A stretch of DNA of 36,169 nt from Basidiobolus meristosporus CBS 931.73 (lineage: Eukaryota; Basidiobolomycota; Basidiobolomycetes; Basidiobolales; Basidiobolaceae), in contig MCFE01000788.1 in the NCBI GenBank assembly GCA_002104905.1, positions 1 to 36,169 of the forward strand. Reading direction: 5' to 3'. Position numbers and translations under genes: made by a program. A model generated the notes under the pieces. It was given only the letters and a program-made list of their open reading frames with translations, ran no database searches and was not told the origin of the DNA. The first letter of the stretch is position 1. Each line of letters begins with the position of its first letter. Shown in pieces: positions 10,042-20,884 of the stretch.

Positions 10042-10339
10042 TCACGGAAGGCACATCCATCCGGCACTTTTGCTCATTTGGCGAAAGACCAACTGTCCGA
10101 ATTCTAGTAATGCACAACGATAGTTTCATCATATTCCTTGCTATCAGATAAACTGGACCCTACCACTACAGCATGTGTCACAAAACCCACTCACATTAAA
10201 GCCGATACTTGGATTGTTGCGATTTGACGTGGAACGGGAAGAGTATATCGGGCGGATTTCGAATACCCAGGTAAGACCTGCAGAAATATAAGCGTGGAAA
10301 TCTGGATACTGTCGCTGAGATCGATTGATGTACTCTTCT
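10042..10339 (-). CDS. Possible two-exon 3' part of an unidentified gene
   Basis: On the minus strand an acceptor-like TTCCACAG ends at 10340. It is followed by a coding-looking segment (10195-10339) containing EEYINRSQRQYPDFHAYIS, then a perfect GTGAGT donor. The segment 10042-10092 after a GGACAG acceptor continues in frame for 16 residues to a TGA. No 5' exon or start codon could be tied on, and no family is recognised. It may be the decayed tail of a gene. Confidence 0.25.
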
Positions 10340-11221
10340 CTGTGGAAACGATATAGGGGAATCGGCAAGACAATATAAGGAGATCACCATAGAATTAAGG
10401 TGCTAATAAGAATTAGGGAAGCTCATGATGATGATGTCAACAACCAGTGCGTAATACAACATTTCTATTCTTAGCTAGTAGAAATCGCCTCTTAAGGGCT
10501 TACTGCCAGTGAAATTGCTGGAACCGACGACAATGTCTCATAGAAGCCCAAGAATACCACCTACTTTACCCTTTGTAATGGTAATATGGATGGAGTTACA
10601 TGTAGTGGTCAAAGATAAAACCTCGCTGACGATCCCAATATTCATTAAATCAGCACTACCGCATCACTACATCATATGGCTTGATTTAGTCAAGCTCCTA
10701 ATGGTTGTGAAACAGGACTCGAGGCTCCATATCCATACTTTGGATCTGTAGTAACGTCAGTAATGCAATATGACCTAATTGTCGTGGTGCTTGTAGGATC
10801 ACCCAATGATAAGGCTTACCAGTGGCTTTAACATGTATGGCCAGTGCACTACTTGACTGGATTTCTTCGAATTAAAGCTCCGCATACGGCAGAATGCCAA
10901 TTGACGAGTTTCAAACCCCATTGCACTTCGGTGACAAAAGATCCAAGTAACTGAGCAAGGTTCTGCGGGTCAGGCCCTGGCTCTAGGTGCTCAACGAGTT
11001 AAGCTCGATACCAGAGAAGCAACACCTCGGTCTGAACAGATCAGGTACAGGCTGCTAGCTATTTCTTTCTTGTGGCAATGATGAGCTGAGGATGGATCTT
11101 AGCAAGAAGACGTCCAAAAAGGCAAGTGTCTCATCAGTTTTTCTAATTGAGATCCGACAATCGACTCCGATTTGAACAGACTTTCGTCAAGACGCCCAGC
11201 CCGCTAATAACAAATAATGTT
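10340..11221. other. Stretch without a supported gene
   Basis: A plus-strand 80-codon frame (10509-10751) and several short frames are present, none with family signatures. In another frame the same DNA shows fragments broken by repeated stops, which could be a decayed gene, but I cannot identify it. Confidence 0.3.
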
Positions 11222-11647
11222 CTATCCTCCTTTGGGCATCATTATTTCAGCAAATCGAATACCAGGATTGAGCGGATTGTGAGACCAAATCGTAGAGTCA
11301 TACTTTGAATCGATTGTGCTAATGACGCTTACATCAAAGACAGTTGGTTGAAATAGAACAAACCACCTGTAGCTCTGATGACTGTAGCTAAACATTGTGG
11401 GGAAATATATGGTAGAAGGGGTCATTCCTTGTACCTTGCTCAGTTCTATCGAGTATTTTACGTGGTGATCTTTATCGGTCGTACGTAACTTTCGTCCCCC
11501 AGAAATTATATATTCATCCACTAAATTAGCGATCAAGCCTGTATTCTGTGATAGCGCTGTATAGCTATTGGGGGAATTGCCATATAGAGCAGTATGGTTG
11601 TCTCCTAAGAGGAGCAGAGTATATAAAGTGAGCAATCCACTGATCAA
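11222..11647 (-). other. Long open frame without a start codon, unidentified
   Basis: 141 open codons on the minus strand, closed upstream by a TGA and lacking any ATG before codon 74. The amino-acid composition looks protein-like (residues such as GLIANLVDEYIISGGRKLR). However, its 5' end overlaps the TATA-like element and leader of the divergent 7TM receptor gene. It may be a downstream exon of a gene whose start was not found, a relic, or chance. Confidence 0.25.
11620..11628 (+). promoter_or_regulatory. TATA box of the 7TM receptor gene
   Basis: TATATAAAG lies about 93 bp upstream of the receptor ATG at 11721, a normal fungal core-promoter distance. Confidence 0.5.
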
Positions 11648-11720
11648 CAGAGAAGATTCTCAGTTCCCTTTGGCTTTGCTCCTTTGTATTAGCATTAATA
11701 TTTCTCAATAGAGACTCAGT

Positions 11721-13022
11721 ATGTCCACATTAATAAGAATCCTTCTTATTGTTACAAGTAGTTTAGGATTTATAAGCTGCCTCCTAGTGCTAGCCGTTAA
11801 TGTGGCATTCATGCGGCGGAGAAATGCTAGACATTACTTGGTTATGAGTCTAGCACTTGCCGGTACAGTATAATGCACATAGCCCTGACAGCTCCGAATG
11901 AGATAATAACGATTTACGCCCCTCTAGATCTACTTGCCTCCCTTAGCGTGTTGCTCTTTTGCGTCCTGTCTTTGTTCTATCCGGACAGCCTGGCCTTGTG
12001 CTACTGCATGGGATACATATTCCAAGTTGGAACCCAAGTATGTTGCAATGCATTGCTCCCGGCCCAATCCCAACCTCAACTAAACCGTCACCACAAGTCT
12101 GCCGATTTAGCGATATGCGTAATTGCGTCCGTGACCTATATATGCTTGAAGAAACCGTTGGTGTGGTTCAATCGGCAAACGTTCATTCAGAACCACCTAG
12201 GCAGCATTCTGGCGCTCGTGTGGGCTATCCCCATTACGACTGCCACAATAAGCATCTTCGTGGCTGGCTATTCACCAAGTACTTTAAGTGGTTCTTTCGC
12301 TTTATAATCATCACCATAGCTAATCTACTTCACCATCATCATCATCATCAGTAGTGACTGGTTGGTGCTGGATTTCCACAAAGCCAAGCTGGGTAATCAC
12401 CTTGTTTGCCCAAGGTCCCAAAACTTTGCTGATCATTGGGTTTGTCATCCTGAACTTGAATCTGGTCAGCGTCTTAAAGCAATCCCGAGCAGAGGTGGCA
12501 TCTACGAGAATCAACTCGATAGAGTATACAAATGCTCTGGTGCATATCAATAACATTCAGGCCATTCGAAGCTCAACCCCCTTGGATTTTCAGCTTGATG
12601 TGACCCCAACATCAATGGTCGTTTTAGAGGAGCCAGCATCCCCTTCTCTCAGCAACTATGACCATGAAGAGCCTATCAACAAAGGAATCCTGTCCAAGAT
12701 ATGCACGTTTGTTCAAGGGAAGACGATATTTATTCAGCGTCAGCTACCGTGCACTCGCAAGAGCAACCGCAACTCACTAGAGAAAGAGCTGACCAGAGCG
12801 ATCAACTATATGTACATACTACCCACTATATATCTAATTATATGGCTACCAGTCATCGTGGTGCTACTCGTGAACATGATAAGCGACACCTACTTGCAAC
12901 CCACAACATGTTTAATTATGCCTTCCTGTGGCGGCGCTATCAACTGCATTCTTTATGGGCTCAATAAAGATGTGAGGAATGTGTTAAAGGAGAAAATTCA
13001 AAGCTGTTTTGAGTGCATCTGA
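11721..13022 (+). CDS. Seven-transmembrane receptor, cAMP-receptor/Git3-like
   Basis: Exons 11721-11862, 11928-12037, 12098-12278 and 12352-13022 (introns 65, 60 and 73 nt) join in perfect phase to give 367 residues. The first splice rebuilds SLALADLLASL, the transmembrane-2 signature with the conserved aspartate (D48). Helix 1 is 5-30 and helix 3 starts near residue 75. A short extracellular GWCWIS (148-153) follows helix 4, as in cAMP-receptor and Git3-type receptors. Helix 5 is about 157-185, and a polar third loop of about 105 residues with an acidic centre follows. Helix 6 is about 297-321 and helix 7 about 326-349, ending AINCILYGLNKDVR, a plausible G-protein-contact region. The ligand is unknown. 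The last intron ends in a CAT/ATC repeat with two usable acceptors (12351 or 12354), differing by one residue. After the stop at 13020-13022 the next frame stays open to 13293 with an S/T-rich tail-like sequence, so the C-terminus may be longer. Confidence 0.8.
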
Positions 13023-14359
13023 ATGCTCCACGAATGGCCACTCCCTACGAATCGAATCTCTCCCTGGAAGCTCCGCTGCTGCCATCGAAAAGCCCAGGAG
13101 GACCCCGACCGAAGCCATCTCCTCCAAATCCAATAACGCCAGCCATGGAGAATTGACGGAATTGATCCCATTCCCAGATGCTCACATGTTTTCAATTCGC
13201 CATAGATCGGTGCCATGCCTCATAATATCAATCAATACTGTAAATAGATATTTGTACATAACGAGTTGCGCAATACCTTATATCTCATTGTAACCATTAT
13301 TGTTTAGATTAGATACGCCAATCCTGAGAAAATAGCGAGACATCTCAGGCATCTCTGGTTAGCTTCAGTCACATATTACTTTCGCTCTCTTACCCAATTA
13401 TATGTTTTTTAGACAAATTGGCAATAAAGTTGTGCTATAGTCCCCATGCCCTTCACGTTGTTGCTAGGAAGTGCAAGTGTCAGTCAGCCATTGAGTAGCC
13501 CCACACTACAACGTTTGTGCGTTATTCTTCCACTTCACTGAGCATTACTAAAACTGATCATATATCCGAGGCTATTCCAAATCTCTTGCGTCCATGACTG
13601 ATCCCAGACTTCTGTGGTACGTGATAAAATAGCCAAGATATCCTCATTCCGGTCCCACGTTGGCAAACAATCCAAGCCCATCCGGTAATGTTTATCTGGT
13701 GCACAGTAGTCTAACTTTCTGGTCACCGGCTTTTATTTATTAATCGATGCATTTGATAAGACTCTGCGCAAACTGAGGCTCAACAAATTATGAAGCCCCT
13801 TTAAGCGTCCATGCCGGCGTGCTGTCTCAATAGTCGTACACGAATATTTATTACCTAGAGGTTGAATAAATAAATCAGAGTGGGCCGATTGGTCTATTCG
13901 GCATAATTGCCGTGTGAATCCATATTGAGGGTGTGCGAAGTTTTGGCCATTTTGACCAAGTCGAAGACGTTTGTTCCTTTTCTAGCAATAATTTGTAGCA
14001 GTGGAATTGGGATTTGGTACGATCATGTATATTTATGGCGGTTTTTGGGGATCTGCTGTTGCTGATTTGATTGTGATAGAATTGTTGAAAGCCTTGGAAA
14101 GATGGGTAAATTTAGGGGCTGAGGAATGGCTTTAGGCATCTCGACATTTGAGCACCCCTTCAAGTCGGAAACATGCTTCACTACGGAATCTCTCCCTTGA
14201 GCTGGCTAAATAAGAGATTGGTATGCATATAATTGAGTAAGAAGGTAGATCTAATTATTGTCAACAAACACTTGGTAGCCTGGTAAATATTGATGGAAAA
14301 TTTGCGGAAGATTAGGATGTGTTGAGAAGGCGATAGGAGATATGGGTAGAGTTGGGATT
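13023..14359. other. Receptor 3' region and gene-less stretch
   Basis: 13023-13293 stays open in the frame starting near 13009 and reads like a serine/threonine-rich receptor tail. Beyond it only short frames occur (for example 63 codons at 13535-13726, minus). From about 13,800 the sequence becomes more AT-rich and featureless. Confidence 0.4.
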
Positions 14360-15136
14360 CTATATCTTTTCTACAGAGTACTCAATATCCGCCCCAGTAA
14401 AATTTTTGATGGGCATCATCAGAACACCATACAAAAATAAGCAACAAATGATCAAGCACTTTACTTTCAAATGATCAAGGTTAGAGCAATCTTTAGGTAA
14501 AATATCATATACCATCTCCATGTTCGACCAATGGGACTCAGCCACAAGCTTTCTCATCAGCTTCGATCTGGACAATGTGTTTGGGTGCAGGTGGGGTAGG
14601 ATGGCATTATGAGTCCTTAGTTCCATGGTAGGAATTCCAGCAAGAAATTACAAAAGTTATGCTTAGAAGAAAATGGTTGCCACTTTTAGATTGTGGAGTT
14701 GAGAAAAAGCTGTGCCCCTGGGTGAGTTCTGAAAATCATCGAAAAGAATGTTCAGAGGCAGACCGCAGGAAGTTGTGTGCAAACTCTGAGGACTTTTGGT
14801 AACTTCCAGTATTTCCACTGCTTCCAAGAACTGGCGAATACCATATGAAATTTGTTTCCAGTCAATAAACCTCGATTTCACGATCAAGAAAGTACTACAT
14901 CTAATTATATGAATAGTCACGTGCTAGACTAATTCTTGCAGCATATACCGGGTTGTTAGCTTGATGGATTCATATACACTATGGGCAACCAAAATTTCAA
15001 TTAAATGTTCTTCCCATACCCAGCTTCTCACCAGATAGGGTTCGCTTGGCCAGGATGTGGGATCACTTCGGCCATTTTGGTATTTCCGTAATTCCTGAAA
15101 ATGGAGAAAGGATCCTTCTGTTTTATTTCCCACCAA
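14360..15136 (-). pseudogene. Decayed minus-strand gene remnant, unidentified
   Basis: Three long open blocks (15136-14924, 14920-14663 and 14626-14360) lie in the same reading frame. They are separated only by a TAG at 14921-14923 and a small stop cluster at 14627-14662. Blocks staying in one frame over about 780 bp suggest an old coding region. The content has leucine-rich pieces such as QLHNLKV, LILPHLHPN-like text and CSNLDHLKVKCL, which recall F-box/leucine-rich proteins, but no F-box is visible. The stop cluster might be an intron, but the TAG would still break the frame. I do not assign a function. Confidence 0.35.
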
Positions 15137-16842
15137 ACCAGAGCGACATTATTTCATCAAAATGCAGCGATGGTGACTTGGGCATCTAACCAAAATGTGC
15201 TATGCTTTCGGGAACACCCTGAAAGTGTGGGTATTTTAGGACACGATCCTGAACATCGGTCGACAGTTTGGGGCATTTGTGAGAGAAACTACTATGAAGG
15301 TGCCAGCTGTTCCGTTGCCATAAACATTGGCGCAAATGGACCGGACCAGAACTGGAACTAAGGTTCAAGAATGGAAGCAGAGGAATCCGATGACCAAGTT
15401 AATCGATCATTTTGGGCGGCGATTAATCACTAGGCAGTGCGTTCCCGGCTGAGAGGCCGCTTCCAAACGAGACCAACCTCAACAATGGACTATTGAGACC
15501 GCAGGGCTTTGATATTTGCAAAAAGACGAGATACCGTTCCTGGCTTACATAGAATAGATGGTTAGGCTTGGAAAGATTTGATTCGCTACTCGGGAGGGTG
15601 AAACATAGGCTTCAGCAATCCTTAAGCCCTGCCTGCAATATGCCAGTCATCATTGTCTTCAAGAATCACCGGCTTTAGATGGTTCGGTTTTGGCGTATTT
15701 TGATCTTGCTGAGCTGGACTCCCGGATGCTTGGAAAGCGCACATCTGGCCACCTCCTACGGCCAAGGGAAACGCTGAGTGCACCACCGTGGGATTCATCA
15801 AATTCACCAGGGAATCCACTTTTCTATAGATCTAAGCATACCTCTGTCGTCGGTTCATTGAATCAGCACTCTCATCCAGACTGATACAATGCATTTCAAA
15901 TGGTGCATTAGGGCAAGCCCTTGAGGATCAATATGGAAATTCAACGGGTGTGCAAGGTGGATGAATTTCTGTAGGATGCCAGCCAAACCTCCTATTACGG
16001 ATACAAGTGGCACCACGTACCTCGACTGTTATACATTGGTGATCGTTTTCGAAGGTCTCAGAGGGGATGGATCTACTTAGTATGGAGGGAGGGTTGCACG
16101 TGATTGATGACCCCCAGTCTTCGAGTCAACATCACTCAGCTTCCCGTACTAGAAATCATCAACACACAACATCAGCCCATCAATCCCAGAAGGCGACGGC
16201 ATAGAGCGTGTCTGAATATGACGAACCACCCCTCTCACCGACCCGGAGAATAAATTTGGCATGGACGGTCATGCATGATGAACCCAACTTGACTTAAATC
16301 GGACTTCGCTCGATCCATCTTATGAACCCGCTGTAACTGCTGTGCAATTGTTGTACTACCGTGGTCATGTTTCTTCTGGTGAATACAAGCATCCCCTGTG
16401 GAGCATCTAAATTAGCAACAAATCTTGTGCAAATCTCCGTGTTCCACTGGATCAGTCCTCTTCTCTACCCCGGGTTGTCGGAGTCTCGAGACTCTACGGC
16501 GATAGGGACAATCTTCACCCCGCCTACAGTCAGAGCGCGCAGATTTGGTGGGATAGCTCGAAATGATGTCAATAAATGAATCCTCTAACATGGTGGTGCG
16601 AACTTGTTGAAGTACCTGTGTCGCCATGATGGGCTGTATGTGTTTATTTCACTTGATCATGTTAGCATCATGAAAGAGACGCATCCACTGAACGTGGCGA
16701 CTCCTCACTCTCACTTCCGCAACCAACTGGGAAGATTGACTCAAAATGGTTCGACTTCTCGGCAGAGCACTTCACATATACAACCCAACCCCAGAGAGTT
16801 GATAAGCGATTAAGTAAGACTTGGTGCGCGACACCACTTGTG
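15137..16842. other. Stretch without a supported gene
   Basis: Both strands hold frames of 60-86 codons (15101-15361 +, 15690-15884 +, 16361-16579 +, 16412-16627 -) with no motif, signal peptide or consistent splice structure. It may contain further decayed copies of the 14.4-15.1 kb remnant, but nothing is firm. Confidence 0.35.
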
Positions 16843-17438
16843 TCACCGCGGTCTTCGTGGCTTCTCCACAAACTGATAGCTCAATATAGTGATTTCTACC
16901 CTCAACGGAATCCTAACTGAAACCTTATCGTTCGCCTTTCTGGCTTCTATATCCGGGGAAATGCATATCATCCCCTCCCAAGATGGAAGGTCTGAATCAG
17001 CTGGAATGGATTGTTTTGCGTGCGGGATAGCTCACCAACGTATGCAGCAGAAGGCTCACCTGATCATATGTAAACTGACCTCAGGCCGAATCCGATCTCC
17101 CCTCTGCACTGCTCGCACGATTTTCTCGACATCTTTCAAAAGGGTCAGTCTGGCTGCAATCCATTTTTCACCGAACCTCGCTCGAATATCCCATGGCGAG
17201 TCTGGACAACTCCTGCGCTGCACGGGTCGTCCTTCGGCCGATCCCATTGGTGGCAACCAACCACCACTAACCTAAAAATGCAACCCGGGAAGGCTGACCT
17301 AACCATTCCTTCCAAATTCACCCATTTGCTCAATCGAACATGTGCCAAATTAAGTGACGAGGTAATATTGGCATCAAACCTACTACGCGATTTGGAAGGA
17401 TGGCCGTGAATTTTCTCCTCCTTCCCCAAGCCCGCCAA
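16843..17438 (-). CDS. Putative spliced gene of unknown function
   Basis: Three coding-looking segments lie in order on the minus strand. The first, from ATG 17438, has MAGLGKEEKIHGHPSKSRSR and continues to a GTGAAT or GTTAGG donor. The second, within 17056-17270, contains SPWDIRARFGEKW and LTLLKDVEKIVRAVQRG up to a GTCAGT donor. The third (16843 to about 17031) contains SDLPSWEGMICISPDIEARK and VSVRIPLRVEITIL, ending at TGA. The first two join in frame with a ~50-nt intron. I could not find a clean donor/acceptor pair for the second join, so either a weak site is used or the gene is broken. No family recognised. Confidence 0.35.
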
Positions 17439-17529
17439 TCATTGCCCAGGCTGGGATACCGTTAGTGATATCTATCTGCATGATCATGGATCACCAAGTC
17501 TTAAAGCTTATTACGATTTCTAACTGCAT

Positions 17530-17928
17530 TTAGTGAGCATCCAGCGTATAGGCTAGTGGCCAAACAGTTTCATAACCAGTATGGACGTTTCTGTCAAGCC
17601 ACTTGGTGGAGCGAGCATGTTCTGCTGTTGCTTGCTGTATCACGTAATTACTAATCCCTTCGACTCGACCAAACACACGAATCACTTTTCCATGGAAAGT
17701 TCGGCCTGATCGAGGGCAGCATGTGCCAGATTGATACTCCAGGACGCAGTATTCTGAATCATTTGACAGCAGGTGAGTTTCAGTTCTCATCGATGGGCAC
17801 TGGCTTTGCCGCCCTAATATGGCTCTGCGCTCCCTAGGGTGTGAGAGGGGGGATCTCAACGGCTGAGAGGCCTGCCTTGGCCAGTGTCCCCAAAGCACGC
17901 CCTGGGTGGCATCGGTGGTGCGTGGCAT
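17530..17928 (-). CDS. Hypothetical ORF with an OB-fold-like segment
   Basis: A 132-codon ATG-to-stop frame. The second half contains GKVIRVFGRVEGISNYVIQQ, a pattern resembling the first strands of small OB-fold proteins such as TEN1 (telomere CST complex) or RPA14. The N-terminal 45 residues look unstructured and may be non-coding; an internal ATG at about codon 47 (MRTETHLLSND) would give roughly 86 residues, close to the size of such proteins. The assignment rests on one short motif and should be treated as a guess. It lies upstream of the putative gene at 16.8-17.4 kb, on the same strand. Confidence 0.3.
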   Translation of the reverse strand: MPRTTDATQGVLWGHWPRQASQPLRSPLSHPRERRAILGRQSQCPSMRTETHLLSNDSEYCVLEYQSGTCCPRSGRTFHGKVIRVFGRVEGISNYVIQQATAEHARSTKWLDRNVHTGYETVWPLAYTLDAH

Positions 17929-18970
17929 TACGTGGGGATGGATGAAACTAGAGTGGCTGGGCAGTGCCCAGGTTCCTGGGAGGTAGTGCGGCCCCTAGGT
18001 GCGATTTAGTTTGGAATTGTGGAAGCAAACAGGAGCCGGTTGAGTGAGGCTGACTCCCTATTGCGAGTAATTAAATTTGGGTAGCTGGATGTGGGGTAGA
18101 GTTTAAATTTCGCCTGTGACTATTGTTGTATACGCGCCTGTAATGGCTATTCAATCAGTGGGCATTTTCGGGAACACAACGCCTATAATCATGGGAAGAG
18201 TCCCTTTCATTGGTGGTGGCGTGTCAGCTGCAAGAGATTGATCTCTAAGTCATGCCGGATATGGGCTCAGTAGCAATTAAGTTAGGTCGGTAGCCAACCA
18301 ACGGGCCTGGTAATTACGAAGCCCGTTCGCATTGGATGGCATTTGTTTCGCCATATGATTGATCTTAATATTACTTGCATGTTGAGACTGATTTTCTCTT
18401 CCCATTTGCGGGCCCAATTTGGTAGTTTGATATTCTTTTTGTAATAAAGTAATTCCAGGCGTTCGCTCAAGTCATTCGCCTGTCCTGTCCAACCAAACCT
18501 CGCCCTATTAGTCGGTTCAGGAATGCCATTACACAATTGACTGGAGGTCCAGTGACTATAATCCACTGAGAACGTCGGCCACTGTCACCAATGGGAGCAT
18601 GGGTCCAATGATTCCATCGGCCAGTGTATATGTGCGCGTTTGAGTTAGATGAATTTCTGACATTTGCCACTGGTGGTACAGCCCGGTCATTTCCAATCGA
18701 TCATATCCCAATATGAAGTCTAAATACTGGTTACTGTATAACGAAGCCTGAAAAGATCACAACCGGATTGAAGGTGATGTCTACCAGATGCTGGTGTTCT
18801 GGGGGACACAAGGTTGCTTTTGATAAGGTCTCAGTACATGATGCTTTCGTGGAAAATCCCTGTGAATGGCTCATTCCGGATCATGATGGAAATATGTAGG
18901 GAGTGGTTTGGGTTCCAGATATATGAAATAACTCCATTCATCTTGGACTTCGCGCTCGCCTACCTATTTC
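17929..18970. other. Gene-less stretch upstream of the sugar transporter
   Basis: Two overlapping minus-strand frames (18282-18566, 94 codons, and 18467-18670) have no recognisable feature. The right end is the transporter promoter region. Confidence 0.35.
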
Positions 18971-18979
18971 TATATAAAC
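18971..18979 (+). promoter_or_regulatory. TATA box of the sugar transporter
   Basis: TATATAAAC lies 74 bp upstream of the ATG at 19045 and is followed by a C/T-rich leader (ctcctcacccttcaccctc), a common arrangement for strongly expressed fungal genes. Confidence 0.6.
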
Positions 18980-19044
18980 TCGACGCTCCTCACCCTTCAC
19001 CCTCAGAAGTTCCTGAACTCTTTCCACAGCTCCTCACTCACCAT

Positions 19045-20435
19045 ATGGGTTTTTATGTCTATCTCACTGCTGCTGCCGCAGCCATTGGTGGATTACTCTT
19101 CGGCTACGATGTGGGGGTTATTAGTGGCGTCCATGTAATGCCTTCCTTCGAGCAGCGTTTCGACACTCAAGGCAAGGCGCTGAAAGTAGGATTCATCGTC
19201 AGTAGTCTTGTGTTAGGCTGTTTCTTTGGCTCATTTGCCGCCTCGTGGTTAGCCGATCGCTTTGGCCGCCGAACAAGCATTCTCATCGGAGGTATTGTGT
19301 TCACAATCGGAGGAGCTTTGCAAGCTTCTTCATTCGGCGTTGGCCAGTTGATTGCGGGCAGAATTATAGCTGGTCTAGCAGTTGGTTTGTTATCCATGGT
19401 TGTTCCGTTGTATCAATCTGAGTTGGCACCCAAAGATATCCGTGGCACACTCGTATCAATGCAGCAACTCGCCATCACCATTGGTATCCTAATCAGTTTC
19501 CTTGTCAACCTTGGCTGTGACAGTTTGGCTGGGGATGGAAGCTGGAGAGTCCCACTTGCCATCCAATGCGTGGCCTCGTTGATCCTGTCCATCACCATTC
19601 TGTTCCTCCCAAGATCCCCCGCTGGCTGGCCTCCCAAGGGAGAACCGAAGAGGCTTTGCAAGTCCTACGCAAAGTGGGCAACAAGCCTGATGAGGAAATG
19701 GAAGACATTAATGAGGCCCTCCGTCTGGAAAAGGAAATGGGCAATCCGACTTGGAGAGAGCTATTTGGCCCTCTCCTTCGTCGCCGTGTCATTATCGGTC
19801 TCGCTATCCAGGCATTCCAGCAGCTTACTGGCATCAATGCTGTCATGTACTATGCGCCAACGATTTTCAAGTCCGCTGGGCTTGATGGCACCAACTCGGC
19901 ATTGATTGCCACTGCCATCAATGGCGCAGTCAATGTGCTTTTCACCATTCCCGCCGTGTTATATGTTGACCGTGCTGGTCGTCGTCCATTATTGCTTATC
20001 GGGGCCGGATTCATGGCAATAGCGATGTTGATTGTCGGTACTCTGATTGCTATCTACTCACCCCGTAACTTCGATGTGATCGCCGCCGGATACTCCAGCA
20101 TTGCAATGATTTACCTGTTCGTTGCCTTCTTTGCCTTTACCTGGGGTCCTATTGGATGGATTTATCCTTCGGAGATCTATCCCACTAGAGTTCGTGCCAA
20201 GTGTATGAGTCTTACCACCGCCTCTAATTGGACCTTTAATTTCATCATTGGCCTTGTGGTCCCACCATTGATAGAATCTATCAACTGGGGAGTCTACGTA
20301 ATCTTTGGTGCTTGTGGTGTCCTGATGTTCATCTTTGTGTATTTCTGCGTTCCAGAAACCAAAGGGAAGAGTTTGGAGCAGATTGACCATATGTTTGGAG
20401 GCCGCCTCAACCTCGATGAAAAGAATGGAGCCTAA
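19045..20435 (+). CDS. MFS sugar porter (hexose-transporter type), with a one-base frame break
   Basis: An intronless major-facilitator sugar transporter of the plasma membrane. Signatures in order: GGLLFGYDVGVISG in helix 1, ADRFGRR between helices 2 and 3, VPLYQSELAPKDIRG after helix 5-6, then, in the shifted frame, QQLTGINAVMYYAP in helix 7, DRAGRR, GPIGWIYPSEIYPTRVRA in helix 10 and VPETKGKSLEQID near the C-terminus. The frame changes at a run of five C at 19616-19620, exactly in the conserved PRSPRW(L) segment. A sixth C would restore one continuous frame of about 463 residues. The break may be a homopolymer sequencing error, or a real mutation that would truncate the protein in the central loop. 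The ATG at 19045 is chosen because it starts directly before helix 1 and follows the TATA box; the same frame is open further upstream (from 18814) but reads through the promoter. Confidence 0.93.
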
Positions 20436-20884
20436 CCCAAGTAGGCTCCAAGGTGGGAAGCCGTTACTTGATTGCCGGTCCCCCTTCCCTTACGTTGCTT
20501 GGAGATAAGCAAGTCAACCAGGATAATTCCAATGTAGCTATAATAATTCTTCATTGCCGAACAATAAATATCAGTTTTGTTATGGATCTTGTTAGTGCCC
20601 CAAAATCACGGCGGCGAGATGAGAATGATACGGGTCGGTATCTCAAACGGGCGATGATCAGACGGGTGAAGACATACACCAGTGGACATTGGTGCACCCG
20701 TAAGGTGAGACTACATGACGTTTGATGTACGAGCTGGGGATCCGTTCGACGCGAGTTGATTGCGCAGAACGAATGCTCCCAACATGATGATTTATTAAGG
20801 TATCAAGGAATGTAACTTGTCTAGGGCACACAAAAAAGAAATGTTCGGTCGAGGTTGATGTGGGAACCTGCCCATTAATCATCG
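20436..20884. other. Convergent 3' intergenic region
   Basis: Between the stop codons of the sugar transporter and the TPR-MBL gene. It contains AATAAA at about 20,562, a possible plus-strand polyadenylation signal. No gene seen. Confidence 0.5.

Noticed and set aside
10509-10751. 80-codon plus-strand ORF
   Set aside because: No recognisable feature; composition like the surrounding non-coding sequence.
19167-20390. Minus-strand frames opposite the sugar transporter (76-110 codons)
   Set aside because: They are shadows of the conserved plus-strand coding sequence.
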